A program made the position numbers and the translations under genes. From CAWHHZ01 sp963829355 (GTDB taxonomy: Bacteria; Acidobacteriota; Thermoanaerobaculia; Gp7-AA8; JAHWKK01): DNA of 64,000 nucleotides. Of the stretch, positions 23,695 through 32,180 are shown piece after piece. The stretch's first letter is position 1. Each line of letters starts with the position of its first letter. The notes under the pieces were generated by a model. It did no database searches, was not told where the DNA came from, and was given only the letters and a program-made list of their open reading frames with translations. The stretch lies in contig CAWHHZ010000009.1 in NCBI GenBank assembly GCA_963829355.1, positions 62,001 through 126,000 of the forward strand, read 5' to 3'.

Positions 23695-25770
23695 TCAGAT
23701 GAGCAGTGGTGCGATCACCAGTGCGACGACCGACATCAGCTTGATCAGGATGTTGAGACTGGGGCCCGCGGTGTCCTTGAACGGATCGCCAACCGTGTCG
23801 CCGACGACAGCAGCCTTGTGAGCGTCGGAACCTTTGCCGCCGTAGGCGCCGCTCTCGATATGCTTCTTCGCATTGTCCCAGGCGCCACCGGCATTCGACA
23901 TGAAGATGGCGAGCATCACGCCCGAGGTCGTCACGCCGGCGAGAAGACCTCCGAGCGCTGAGACGTCGAAGAATCCGACGACGACTGGCGCAAGAATCGC
24001 CAGAACTCCGGGTGCGATCATCTCCTTGAGTGATGCAGCCGTCGAGATGTCGACGCACTTGGAGTAGTCGGCTTCCGCCTTTCCTTCCATGAGTCCCGGG
24101 ATGTCGCGGAACTGGCGACGCACTTCTTCGATCATCTGGAACGCGGCGCGCCCCACGGCCTGCATCGCCATCGAGGAGAACAGGAACGGGAGCATCGCTC
24201 CGAGGAACAGACCGCCCATGACCATCGGGTTGGACAGATCGATTGCGCCGAGTCCGACGGTGGTCTTGAAGGCCGCGAAGAGTGCGAGAGCGGTCAAAGC
24301 GGCCGAGCCGATCGCAAATCCCTTTCCGATTGCCGCGGTGGTGTTGCCGACCGCGTCGAGCTTATCCGTACGACTTCGCACTTCCGGGCCGAGATGCGTC
24401 ATCTCAGCGATTCCGCCGGCGTTGTCGGCGATCGGACCGTACGCATCGACTGCGAGCTGGATTCCGGTAGTGGAGAGCATGCCGAGCGCCGCGATGGCGA
24501 TGCCGTAGAGTCCGGCTTCCCGATACGCGATGAGGATCGCTGCCACGAGTACGACTACCGGGAGACCAGTCGATCTCATTCCGACGCCGAGTCCGCTGAT
24601 GATGTTCGTTGCGGCGCCGGTCTGACTGTCGGACGCGATACGCCGTACCGGGCCTCTCGCTTCGGACGTGTAGTACTCGGTGATCAGACCGATCATGACA
24701 CCGGCGATGAGGCCCGCGATCGTTGCGGCGATGATCCCGCCTGCTCCGAACTCGATCCCGTCGATGATGTAGGTACCATCGAGCATCCATTGCGCAACGA
24801 CGAACGTGACGATGAGCATCAGAGCCGCGGAGAAGAAGGTTCCCGTATGAAGTGCCGTTCCGGGATTTCCGCCTTCTTTCGTCCGCACGAGGAAGGTCCC
24901 GAGCAGTGAGACGATGATGCCGGCTCCTGCGAGCACGAGAGGCAGAAGAACGAGCATCGGGGTGAATGACTCTCCTCCGGGCCGAACTGCATTCACGCCC
25001 AGAACCAGGGATCCGACGATGGCGCCGACGTAAGACTCGAAGAGATCGGCGCCCATCCCGGCGACGTCACCGACGTTGTCACCAACGTTGTCGGCGATGA
25101 CCGCGGGATTCCGTGGATCGTCCTCGGGGATGCCAGCTTCGACCTTGCCCACGAGATCCGCTCCCACGTCGGCCGCCTTGGTGTAGATACCGCCGCCGAC
25201 GCGCGCGAACAGCGCGATCGAGCTTGCGCCGAACGAGAACCCGGAGAGAACTGTGACGACGCGCAAGAGCGAGGCCTGCGGATCGTCGGAGGCGAACATG
25301 CTGGTGTAGAGCAGATAGAGTCCGGAAAGACCGAGGACACCGAGACCGACGACCGAGAAGCCCATCACGGCGCCGCCCGAGAACGCGATCTTGAGTGCAG
25401 GGTTGAGACCGGTGCGGGCGGCCGCGGCGGTGCGGACGTTCGCCGTCGTGGCGACGCGCATTCCGAAGAAGCCCGCGAGTCCTGAGCAGATCGCGCCGAC
25501 CGCAACCGACAGTCCCACGAGCGCCGAGCTCTCGGGACGTCCGGCGTTGGCCCACGCCAGCAGACCCGCCACGATGACGACGAAGATGGCGAGTATGCGG
25601 TACTCACGACCGAGGAAGGCCATTGCACCTTCGCGGATGTAGCCGGCGATCTTGACCATCTCTGGTGTGCCCGGATCCTGCTTCGAGATCCAGGTCGTTC
25701 TGATAAACGCAAAGAGAAGCCCCACGACACCGCAGAGCGGGATGAGGTAGAGCAAAGTGTTCATGTCCAC
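23695..25770 (-). CDS. hppA: Membrane-bound ion-pumping pyrophosphatase
   Basis: 691 residues with about 16 membrane helices. It hydrolyses pyrophosphate and pumps Na+ or H+. The active-site segment DVGADLVGKVEAGIPEDD (201-218) and DNVGDNVGDVAGMGADLFES (227-246) are canonical. Ala follows GNTT at 475-478, where potassium-independent enzymes have Lys, so it should be K+-dependent. The ion-gate Glu is at 245 (ADLFESYVG), the position used in Na+-PPases, rather than one turn later as in the plant H+ enzyme (SYAE). A Na+-pumping or dual Na+/H+ enzyme is therefore likely, by family rules. Own terminator downstream. Confidence 0.96.
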   Translation of the reverse strand: MDMNTLLYLIPLCGVVGLLFAFIRTTWISKQDPGTPEMVKIAGYIREGAMAFLGREYRILAIFVVIVAGLLAWANAGRPESSALVGLSVAVGAICSGLAGFFGMRVATTANVRTAAAARTGLNPALKIAFSGGAVMGFSVVGLGVLGLSGLYLLYTSMFASDDPQASLLRVVTVLSGFSFGASSIALFARVGGGIYTKAADVGADLVGKVEAGIPEDDPRNPAVIADNVGDNVGDVAGMGADLFESYVGAIVGSLVLGVNAVRPGGESFTPMLVLLPLVLAGAGIIVSLLGTFLVRTKEGGNPGTALHTGTFFSAALMLIVTFVVAQWMLDGTYIIDGIEFGAGGIIAATIAGLIAGVMIGLITEYYTSEARGPVRRIASDSQTGAATNIISGLGVGMRSTGLPVVVLVAAILIAYREAGLYGIAIAALGMLSTTGIQLAVDAYGPIADNAGGIAEMTHLGPEVRSRTDKLDAVGNTTAAIGKGFAIGSAALTALALFAAFKTTVGLGAIDLSNPMVMGGLFLGAMLPFLFSSMAMQAVGRAAFQMIEEVRRQFRDIPGLMEGKAEADYSKCVDISTAASLKEMIAPGVLAILAPVVVGFFDVSALGGLLAGVTTSGVMLAIFMSNAGGAWDNAKKHIESGAYGGKGSDAHKAAVVGDTVGDPFKDTAGPSLNILIKLMSVVALVIAPLLI

Positions 25771-25905
25771 AGTTGAATCCTCACATTAGTCGAAATGGCT
25801 GTCAGAGGCGGGTCACGGGCCTGACAGCGTGAAAGAGTTGCAAGCGCAGCGCATATTAAAGGAGAGGCGCGTACCATTCAACCCGTGAGGGTGCAGCGCA
25901 TCTGA

Positions 25906-25950
25906 GAGGGTCGCGTGTCCCCGCGCGATCTCAGCCGGCGTCCCCGCCGG
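25906..25950 (-). repeat. Double-hairpin repeat, copy 3
   Basis: Minus strand: CCGGCGGGGACGCCGG, linker CTGAGAT, CGCGCGGGGACACGCG, tail ACCCTC. The second stem differs from copy 2 but still pairs, partly through G-U. Confidence 0.75.
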
Positions 25951-26045
25951 TTGAGGGTGAAGGAGAGACGGTCCGGCCGCCGCGGCCCCGCCCCGCGAGC
26001 GCCAGCGCGCCCGCCCCTTTCTCCAGCACATCCGTGAACAGTCAA

Positions 26046-26090
26046 TCGGCGGGACGCCGACTGACATCGGGCGGGACGCCCGACCCACAC
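26046..26090 (+). repeat. Double-hairpin repeat, copy 4
   Basis: TCGGCGGGACGCCGA, linker CTGACAT, CGGGCGGGACGCCCG, tail ACCCACAC. The closing pair of the first stem is T-A instead of C-G, a compensated change. Confidence 0.8.
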
Positions 26091-26191
26091 GGATGCGCTG
26101 ATAGAATCTCCCCATGAAATCGCACTCGTTCCAGGTCCGGACCTCGGCGCGTGAGCAGATCGTGAGGTCCACGTTATGGGCTGATGGGATT

Positions 26192-26238
26192 GTGTGGGTC
26201 GCGTGTCTCGCGCGATGTCCCGGGGCGTCCCGCCCCGG
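26192..26238 (-). repeat. Double-hairpin repeat, copy 5
   Basis: Minus strand: CCGGGGCGGGACGCCCCGG, linker GACAT, CGCGCGAGACACGCG, tail ACCCACAC. The first stem is altered on both sides relative to the other copies. Confidence 0.75.
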
Positions 26239-26313
26239 AGACTGTGAGAATATGTGAAAACCCGACGAGAGGCCGACGAACCTGGCCAGGAGTGTTCTTC
26301 CTGGTGCAGCCGT

Positions 26314-26359
26314 GCAGGCGAGACGCCTGCAGGCATCGCGCGAGACGCGCGACCCACAC
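26314..26359 (+). repeat. Double-hairpin repeat, copy 6
   Basis: GCAGGCGAGACGCCTGC, linker AGGCAT, CGCGCGAGACGCGCG, tail ACCCACAC. Both stems are altered in a compensated way relative to copy 2. Confidence 0.8.
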
Positions 26360-26429
26360 AGAGCGGGACGGTGCGGGTCTTGAAGGGGCCTAGAACAAGA
26401 ACGAACACCTACCAACGAAAGGACCTCTC

Positions 26430-26957
26430 ATGAAACTCGATATGAAAATTCTCCTGCCGATCCTGCTGATCGCCGGAGCATGTGCCACGGCAACTGACGA
26501 CGATCAGCTTCGCGCCGTCACGACCCTGGAGGGGCGCAGCGGATCGAACGCCTCTGGAATCGTCACCTTCACCGAGATGGCCGACGGCACAGTACAGGTC
26601 CGTGCCGATCTCACCAACGTTCCACCTGGGCTCCACGGTTTCCACGTCCACGAAGTTGGCGACTGCAGCGCTCCTGACGCCTCTTCCGCGGGTGGGCATT
26701 TCAATCCGGGCAGCCATCCTCACGGCAGCCCGAATGACCCGCAGCACCACGCTGGCGACCTGGGCAACATCGACGCGTCCTCTGCCGGGCGCGCCAGCCT
26801 GCAGATGACCACCAGCGGACTCACGGTCTCTCCTGGCCCACGATCGGTCGTCGGCAAGGCAGTCGTACTTCATGCAACGGCTGACGACCTCGAGTCGCAG
26901 CCTTCCGGAGCTGCCGGCGCGCGGATCGCGTGCGGCGTCGTCAGTCTCGCTCCGTAA
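26430..26957 (+). CDS. sodC: Cu/Zn superoxide dismutase lipoprotein
   Basis: 175 residues. A lipobox LIAGAC puts the lipidated Cys at 18. The metal-site pattern is complete: the copper ligand pair in GFHVHE, the bridging His in GGHFNP, further His in HHAGDLGN and VVLHATADD, and the disulfide Cys pair in GDCSAP and IACGV. It dismutates periplasmic superoxide, probably tethered to the outer membrane. It converges on a bacilliredoxin gene and shares a bidirectional terminator with it. Confidence 0.95.
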   Translation: MKLDMKILLPILLIAGACATATDDDQLRAVTTLEGRSGSNASGIVTFTEMADGTVQVRADLTNVPPGLHGFHVHEVGDCSAPDASSAGGHFNPGSHPHGSPNDPQHHAGDLGNIDASSAGRASLQMTTSGLTVSPGPRSVVGKAVVLHATADDLESQPSGAAGARIACGVVSLAP

Positions 26958-26982
26958 GCCGGGCCGACACCGCTGAAAACGA

Positions 26983-27010
26983 AAAAGCCGCCCGGCCCGG
27001 GCGGCTTTTT
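26983..27010. terminator. Bidirectional terminator between sodC and the bacilliredoxin gene
   Basis: Perfect palindrome AAAAAGCCGCCCGG followed by CCGGGCGGCTTTTT; A-run and T-run serve both converging genes. Confidence 0.93.
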
Positions 27011-27034
27011 CATTTGCGACTTTCGAGCAGTCGA

Positions 27035-27460
27035 TCAGGCGTTGGCCTTCGAGCAATATTCGTCGAATGCCGTGGTCAGTTCCGCAGCGATATCGTGTGC
27101 CTGGCGCCCCTCGATCTGGTGACGCTCCAGCATCTTGACGACCTCGCCATCGCGAAGCAGCGCAATCGACGGAGATGACGGGCGGTACCCGGCAAAGTAC
27201 GAACGCGCCTTTGCTGTCGCTTCGCGATCATTCCCTGCGAACACGGTGATTTTTCGATCCGGCTGAACAGAGTGCTCGGAGGCCATTCTCACTGCCGGCC
27301 GGGCATTGGCTGCAGCGCACCCGCAAACGGAGTTGACGACAACCAGCACCGTTCCGTCCTTCTCTACCTCGGAAGCGACATCCTCAGCCGTTCTGGTTTC
27401 TTTTACGCCGACGCTCGTGAGCTCCTCGCGCATCGGCTTGACAAGCATTTCATCGTACAT
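27035..27460 (-). CDS. Bacilliredoxin (BrxA/BrxB family)
   Basis: 141 residues from the ATG at 27460, preceded by AGGAGG. The redox motif is CGC (Cys46, Cys48) in VVVNSVCGCAAANARPA, followed by family segments ITVFAGNDREATAKARSYF and PSSPSIALLRDGEVV. Bacilliredoxins remove bacillithiol from proteins in Firmicutes; many other bacteria without confirmed bacillithiol, including Acidobacteria, carry the same family (formerly DUF1094). The neighbouring SodC supports an oxidative-stress setting. Confidence 0.92.
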   Translation of the reverse strand: MYDEMLVKPMREELTSVGVKETRTAEDVASEVEKDGTVLVVVNSVCGCAAANARPAVRMASEHSVQPDRKITVFAGNDREATAKARSYFAGYRPSSPSIALLRDGEVVKMLERHQIEGRQAHDIAAELTTAFDEYCSKANA

Positions 27461-27506
27461 AGGTTTACCCTCCTGTTCGCCCAAACGCCCCGAGGCGCGG
27501 GAAAAT

Positions 27507-28775
27507 TCAGTTTGTCCCGTGGCGAGACGCCGGGTGATCCCGGCCGAGCGGCACTCGATGATCGACACCTCGTCTCCGGGTCGAGAGGAGCCGGGCGAGA
27601 GCCGCGAGATCGTCCGCGTTGATTTCTCCGTTCTGGTCGACATCGGCGCCCCAGCTCGAACAGAACGTACCCTCGTGGGCGTTGATGGTCTTGCTCCCTG
27701 CCGAGCTGTCGCCCACTTCCTCGATCAGCGCGTCGTAGTCGCTTCTCGTAATCCGGCCATCGCCGTCCACATCGCCAGGCACGGGTCCGTCGACCCGGAA
27801 AATCCCATATGCCGAGGCAACGTAGATTTCCCCGTCAGGCGACTGGCGCACATCGACGAGGGGGGTGGTTTCGCCCCGGAAGATCACGATCGGCGGCTCA
27901 ACACCGCTTTCATCGTACGAAGGAAAGTAATAGAGCGCCTTCGTGACGAAGCTCGACACGACCATGCCCCGGCGGAACCATCCCCTCTCCGAGTGGAGCA
28001 GATCGAGTCCGGTGGGCGCGGTGCGCTCCGGGAAGACGAATACCGGAGGAGTCATCCCTGGCACCGGCGGCTCGGGTCCCATCGTCAGAGGCCAGCCGTG
28101 ATTCTCTCCCTTCAGCGCGTACAGGATCTCGTCGTCATTTCCCGAGGCTCCATTGTCTGCAACGATCAGCCGTTGAAGAGTGTCGTCCCACGCGAGATCG
28201 AACGGATTGCGGAGCCCCTTGCTCCACACCTCGATCGTTCCTTCAGGACTGATGCGATGAATCTTTGCTGCATGGACGTCGTCCCGCTGTGCGATGTTGA
28301 GCAATCCGTAGTCGCCAATCCCGAAGAAGATCGTGCCATCTGCCGTCACGTCGGGGTTTCCGCCGTGATGTTCGGTCGGACATCGGGCTCCATTCGGGCT
28401 GCACTGCAGTCGAGCCAGCACCGTCTCATTCTTCGTTTCGAGATCGATCCTCGAGACGAGATCTGCCGTCAGGTCGCTCGACACGTAGTGAACCACCACG
28501 GTGCCATCTGGGGCGAACGCCATCCCGAGAAGCGCTGCGTTGCCCTCGTTTGCCGAATCGACTCGTGCGACCTCGGACTGTCCGTCCGCGTCGACGCGAT
28601 AGATCCCGCCGTCCATGGTGGTGTAGTGCAGGACCCCGCCGGCGTCAAAGGCGATCGAGGTCGGGAAACCTTCGGGCGATGCGATTTTCTGAAGAGAGAA
28701 CCCGGGAAGCGTCTCACCCCGGACCGAAGAAACGAGCACCAGTAACGTGATGATTCTGAGAATTCTGTTGAACAT
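27507..28775 (-). CDS. Secreted sorbosone/glucose dehydrogenase-like protein with dockerin-like C-terminus
   Basis: 422 residues with a signal peptide (MFNRILRIITLLVLVSSVRG). The six-bladed propeller family GSDH is indicated by GFPTSIAFDAGGVLHYTTMDGGIY, NAALLGMAFAPDG, IFFGIGDYG, KGLRNPFDLAWD and DNGASGNDDEILYALKGENHGWP. Two Ca-loop segments follow near residues 335-395, GDVDGDGRITRSDYDALI and ADVDQNGEINADDLAALA, resembling a type I dockerin pair. Cofactor (PQQ) and substrate are not shown by the sequence. The last 20 residues after LARLLSTRRRG look uninformative. Confidence 0.82.
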   Translation of the reverse strand: MFNRILRIITLLVLVSSVRGETLPGFSLQKIASPEGFPTSIAFDAGGVLHYTTMDGGIYRVDADGQSEVARVDSANEGNAALLGMAFAPDGTVVVHYVSSDLTADLVSRIDLETKNETVLARLQCSPNGARCPTEHHGGNPDVTADGTIFFGIGDYGLLNIAQRDDVHAAKIHRISPEGTIEVWSKGLRNPFDLAWDDTLQRLIVADNGASGNDDEILYALKGENHGWPLTMGPEPPVPGMTPPVFVFPERTAPTGLDLLHSERGWFRRGMVVSSFVTKALYYFPSYDESGVEPPIVIFRGETTPLVDVRQSPDGEIYVASAYGIFRVDGPVPGDVDGDGRITRSDYDALIEEVGDSSAGSKTINAHEGTFCSSWGADVDQNGEINADDLAALARLLSTRRRGVDHRVPLGRDHPASRHGTN

Positions 28776-29096
28776 TCCTCACACCTCTAGACGACGCGCC
28801 GGAAGTAGTTCTAGCACCTGTGATGCCACATGGATGGCTTCGAGCGTCATCCTGAGAGGCTGTGAAGCGGGAGGAGGCCTGGCCTGAGCGAAGCCGAAGG
28901 GTCGGTCGAGGGATCTCGTGGAACCTACCGGCCCGAATTTCGGCTAGAGTCAGGACGTACCCGATCCTTATTTTCGAGCGAGAAAAGATCGATGGTGCAG
29001 AGTGTTCTGCGAATTGTGAAACCAGACGCACCATGATGGCACTACACTGGAGCAGACTGGAACCGCCCCTGCAGAGGGCACGGCAGAGACGACTTG
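28776..29096. other. Divergent intergenic spacer with a short dispersed repeat
   Basis: No gene. A diverged GTCATCCTGAG...GAAGCGAAGG-type repeat lies about 28846-28910. The spacer separates the dehydrogenase-like gene and the CPBP gene and should contain both promoters, which I cannot assign. Confidence 0.5.
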
Positions 29097-29996
29097 ATGA
29101 GCGACGGAATTGACAGCACGGAGCAGCCTGAAATTGACGAGTCCCCTTCGTTCGAGCTGGCCGATCTCACGGCCGGCGCTGTTCTGCTGGTCTCGGGCCT
29201 TTTCATTCTTCTCGAAATTGGCGGCGCCATGCTGCTCTCCGGACGCATCTTCCCCGATGTCGTTGCGAGCCTTTCGAGCTCTCTCGCAATCGAGGCGGGC
29301 ATCGTCGTCGCCGAGATCGCTCTGATCACGATTCTCCTCGCGATGGACCGCGTGCATCCAGCCGCGGCGGGACTGCGGTTCCGTGACATCCCGCGGGGGC
29401 TTCTGCTTGCGCTCGCAGTCTGGGCGCTTTCTCAGCTCAGCCTGGTCATCGTCGGCCTCGGTCGTCACGGAAGCATCAGCCTCTATGCGGGATGGGCAGA
29501 TCCGGCGGCGATGGTGGCACCACTGCTGAGACGATTTCTGACTGACGTCTTTGCGGAAGAGATGTTCTGGCGTGGCGTCTTCTTTCTCTGGCTTCTGCGG
29601 ACACTGGAGTCGCGTCGCTGGCAGGACCCGGTCACGAGAATGGGGGCGGCGCTGCTCGGCTCACAGATTCTCTTCGGAATCACCCGGCTCCCGGCCCAGC
29701 TTCTCGATCCGTCAGTACGGGCCATCCCCCCCGGTCCCGCGCTCGTCGTATTCACGCTCACAGGCATGTTCTACGCGCTGATCTACTATCGGACGCAGAA
29801 CCTCTGGCTGGTGATGTGTCTGCACGCGCTCTCATTGTGGCCTCTTCCGATCTTCGCGTTCGATGTCGATCCCTCCAAGCTGGTGGTTCTGATCAGCGCC
29901 GTACTACTGATCCCGCGGCGTTGGGGCTACGACCCGTCGGCCACGGGACGTGCACCATCCCGAGTGCCCCACTCGGGTAGCGTCGAGAGCGGCTGA
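29097..29996 (+). CDS. CPBP-family (CAAX protease/Abi) membrane protein
   Basis: 299 residues, about eight helices. The family's first motif is present as DVFAEEMFWRGVFF (EExxxR). The third-motif His is in MCLHALSLW. In the second motif, usually F-x3-H, the His is replaced by Arg (LFGITRLPAQ). The protein may thus be a weakened or inactive member. ATG at 29097 chosen; a TTG lies directly before it. No operon partner. CPBP proteins are intramembrane glutamic endopeptidases in processing or immunity roles. Confidence 0.82.
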   Translation: MSDGIDSTEQPEIDESPSFELADLTAGAVLLVSGLFILLEIGGAMLLSGRIFPDVVASLSSSLAIEAGIVVAEIALITILLAMDRVHPAAAGLRFRDIPRGLLLALAVWALSQLSLVIVGLGRHGSISLYAGWADPAAMVAPLLRRFLTDVFAEEMFWRGVFFLWLLRTLESRRWQDPVTRMGAALLGSQILFGITRLPAQLLDPSVRAIPPGPALVVFTLTGMFYALIYYRTQNLWLVMCLHALSLWPLPIFAFDVDPSKLVVLISAVLLIPRRWGYDPSATGRAPSRVPHSGSVESG

Positions 29997-30075
29997 GAAA
30001 ATGGAATACGTCCTGGAGACGTGCGGTTAGACGAACTTGCACGCGACGCGAGGATTCATCGCAGTCACGACATGT

Positions 30076-30233
<158 letters not shown>

Positions 30234-30289
30234 CTACCGCGGAGCCATTTCGGCCGTCGGAACGCCACGTGTGCTCCTGAGGTTATGAT

Positions 30290-30580
30290 GTGGTGATGGA
30301 TGCAGTCATCGAAGAACGACGGAATGAGATCCGCGAAATCGCCTCCAGACATGGGGCGCGAGATATTCGCGTCTTTGGATCTCGAGCGCGGGGCGATGCG
30401 ACAGGGACCAGTGATCTCGATCTATTGGTTGAAATGGAGCCGGGACGCTCACTCCTGGATCTCATAGCAATGGAACAGGAACTCGAGGAATCTCTGGGCT
30501 TCCACGTCGACGTCTTGACGCCTGGGTCCATCAGTCCGTACATCCGAGAAACGATCGACGGCGAGGCCATTCCGCTGTGA
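30290..30580 (+). CDS. MntA-like nucleotidyltransferase antitoxin
   Basis: 96 residues of the minimal nucleotidyltransferase fold: GSRARGDATGTSDLDLLVEM (about 30-49) has the GSxxRG and DxD catalytic signature. In the characterised MntA/HepT pair this enzyme adds AMP to a Tyr of the HEPN toxin to silence it. The GTG at 30290 is placed 7 bases after a GAGG site; the ATG at 30296 is an alternative. Its stop overlaps the start of the HEPN gene (GTGA), the standard arrangement. It lies inside the tRNA-flanked island. Confidence 0.93.
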   Translation: MVMDAVIEERRNEIREIASRHGARDIRVFGSRARGDATGTSDLDLLVEMEPGRSLLDLIAMEQELEESLGFHVDVLTPGSISPYIRETIDGEAIPL

Positions 30581-30942
30581 GCCGCGACAGGCTGCGGCTA
30601 CTGCACATCAGGGACGCGATCGACCGCATCCGCTCCTACGCAAGCAACGATAGCCAGTTCTTCGACGATTCGCTGGTCCAGGACGCGGTGATCCGAAATC
30701 TCGAAGTCATCGGTGAAGCAGTCCGATCTCTGGCAGCCGAGACTACCGATCGTCGACCCGACCTTCCCTGGGCCCAGATTGCCGCCATGAGAAACCGTCT
30801 GATACACGGCTACTTCACGGTCGATCTTCAGCTCGTATGGGACGTCGTGGCCCACGACCTCGAGCCCCTCCGGAATGCAGTGACTGACCTCCTCGCCGAG
30901 GACAAGGAGAGTCAAACCGATCTCGGGAAAGAGCGCTCATAA
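30577..30942 (+). CDS. HepT-like HEPN-domain toxin (DUF86)
   Basis: 121 residues. The RNase motif Rx4-6H and the modified Tyr are present: MRNRLIHGYF with Arg72, His77 and Tyr79. Helices such as RLLHIRDAIDRIRSY and VQDAVIRNLEVIGEAVRSL match the family. HEPN toxins cut RNA, often tRNA, when not AMPylated. The GTG start overlaps the antitoxin stop. The pair lies between duplicated tRNA segments, which suggests it stabilises a mobile island. Confidence 0.94.
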   Translation: MSRDRLRLLHIRDAIDRIRSYASNDSQFFDDSLVQDAVIRNLEVIGEAVRSLAAETTDRRPDLPWAQIAAMRNRLIHGYFTVDLQLVWDVVAHDLEPLRNAVTDLLAEDKESQTDLGKERS

Positions 30943-30954
30943 CCGGCAGATGGA

Positions 30955-31923
30955 ATGAGACTCGTCAAGAGAACACTGCTCGCTCTCGCATTGCTCGTGA
31001 TGGCTGTTCCCCCATCAGGCGAGAGCCAAATTGTAGTCGACCTCCCTCCCTTGTCGATTGATGGAAGCTATGTTGACTCAAACGTGTCCTTCGATCCACA
31101 GCGAGAGGTTTACGTCTACAGTTATAAAGTCATTGCGGCCGCTTCGAATGATGCGAAGATCACCGGCTTCGCTGTAGATATTTCCGGTAGACGCGCGCGC
31201 CCACAGGTCGATTCCGATCTGCGCAACAACATCGAGAGGGACGAGACCTCGGGAACCATGGGCCAGCTTCAGCCCGAGACCGCGCTTCCAATCGGAATCC
31301 TTGTTGAGGATCCATCCGACCTTGCGCGGGTGAACGCCGCCTCGCTGGTGGCGTTTTCATTCTTCGAGAGCTCCTCCGAAGTTTCGCCCGGGGGGGTCCG
31401 TGGTGGATACAGTATCGAAAGCAAGTTCCCCCCCGCCTGGCGGCACGTCGAGATCTATCCGTCGGGGGACCTATGGGACACAATCCTGAGGCAGTACGAC
31501 AAGAACGATGTCTTGACGCTGACGAACGATTCCTATGCTCAGTTTCGGGTATACGGCAAAGTGCTGGCACCTTATGACCTCGATCTGGCAAGTCTTCACT
31601 CGGGAGGGGGGCAAAGCCCTCGGGAGGTCAACCCATTCCTCCAGTACGAGGCTCCGGTCGAAAACCGGAACAGGCTGCCGGCCGAAACCAGTGAGTACAC
31701 CGTGGTCCTACTCTATGGACCGACCACCAAGTCGGAGACGTTTGCGGCCGAGTTGAATGGAGTCGACGTCACGCCTCTCTTCCGTCCGGCCCCCAGCGTC
31801 GTCGATATCGTCACCATCCCGCTCGAGCCAGGAACGAGCAAACTGAAGCTCTCGATCGAAGGGGAGACGAGCAGCGGCCGGATCGCGACCGACACCGACA
31901 CTCTCACGTTCATCGTCGAGTGA
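30955..31923 (+). CDS. Secreted hypothetical protein in tRNA-flanked island
   Basis: 322 residues with a signal peptide (MRLVKRTLLALALLVMAVPPSGES). The mature part is beta-rich (YVYSYKVIAAASNDAKITGFAVDIS; TSEYTVVLLYGPTTKSETFAAELNGVDV) and ends with TLTFIVE. I recognise no family. It starts 12 bases after the HEPN gene on the same strand and is the last gene in the island, so it may be co-transcribed cargo. Confidence 0.75.
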   Translation: MRLVKRTLLALALLVMAVPPSGESQIVVDLPPLSIDGSYVDSNVSFDPQREVYVYSYKVIAAASNDAKITGFAVDISGRRARPQVDSDLRNNIERDETSGTMGQLQPETALPIGILVEDPSDLARVNAASLVAFSFFESSSEVSPGGVRGGYSIESKFPPAWRHVEIYPSGDLWDTILRQYDKNDVLTLTNDSYAQFRVYGKVLAPYDLDLASLHSGGGQSPREVNPFLQYEAPVENRNRLPAETSEYTVVLLYGPTTKSETFAAELNGVDVTPLFRPAPSVVDIVTIPLEPGTSKLKLSIEGETSSGRIATDTDTLTFIVE

Positions 31924-32023
31924 GGCGTCACCGCGATCGAAAGACTCCATCCAGTCCACGGTGCCCACGCCTTGAGCAGAGACCCCGGACGAAGGGATCC
32001 GAGAACTGAGGTTTTTGGCTTCC

Positions 32024-32149
<126 letters not shown>

Positions 32150-32180
32150 TCAGTCCTTGATCAGACCTCACTCCCAGTGC

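Larger units (their letters stand above)
25771..26429. repeat. Gene-free repeat-rich spacer
   Basis: Between the divergent pyrophosphatase and sodC genes. It holds four of the six double-hairpin repeats (25906, 26046, 26192 and 26314) and one GGCCCCGCCCCGCGAGCGCC block at 25983. No convincing coding frame. Promoters for both genes must lie at its ends but are not clear. Confidence 0.7.

Noticed and set aside
27306..28745. A 479-codon plus-strand open frame opposite the dehydrogenase-like gene
   Set aside because: The minus frame has a signal peptide and family motifs; the plus frame has none.
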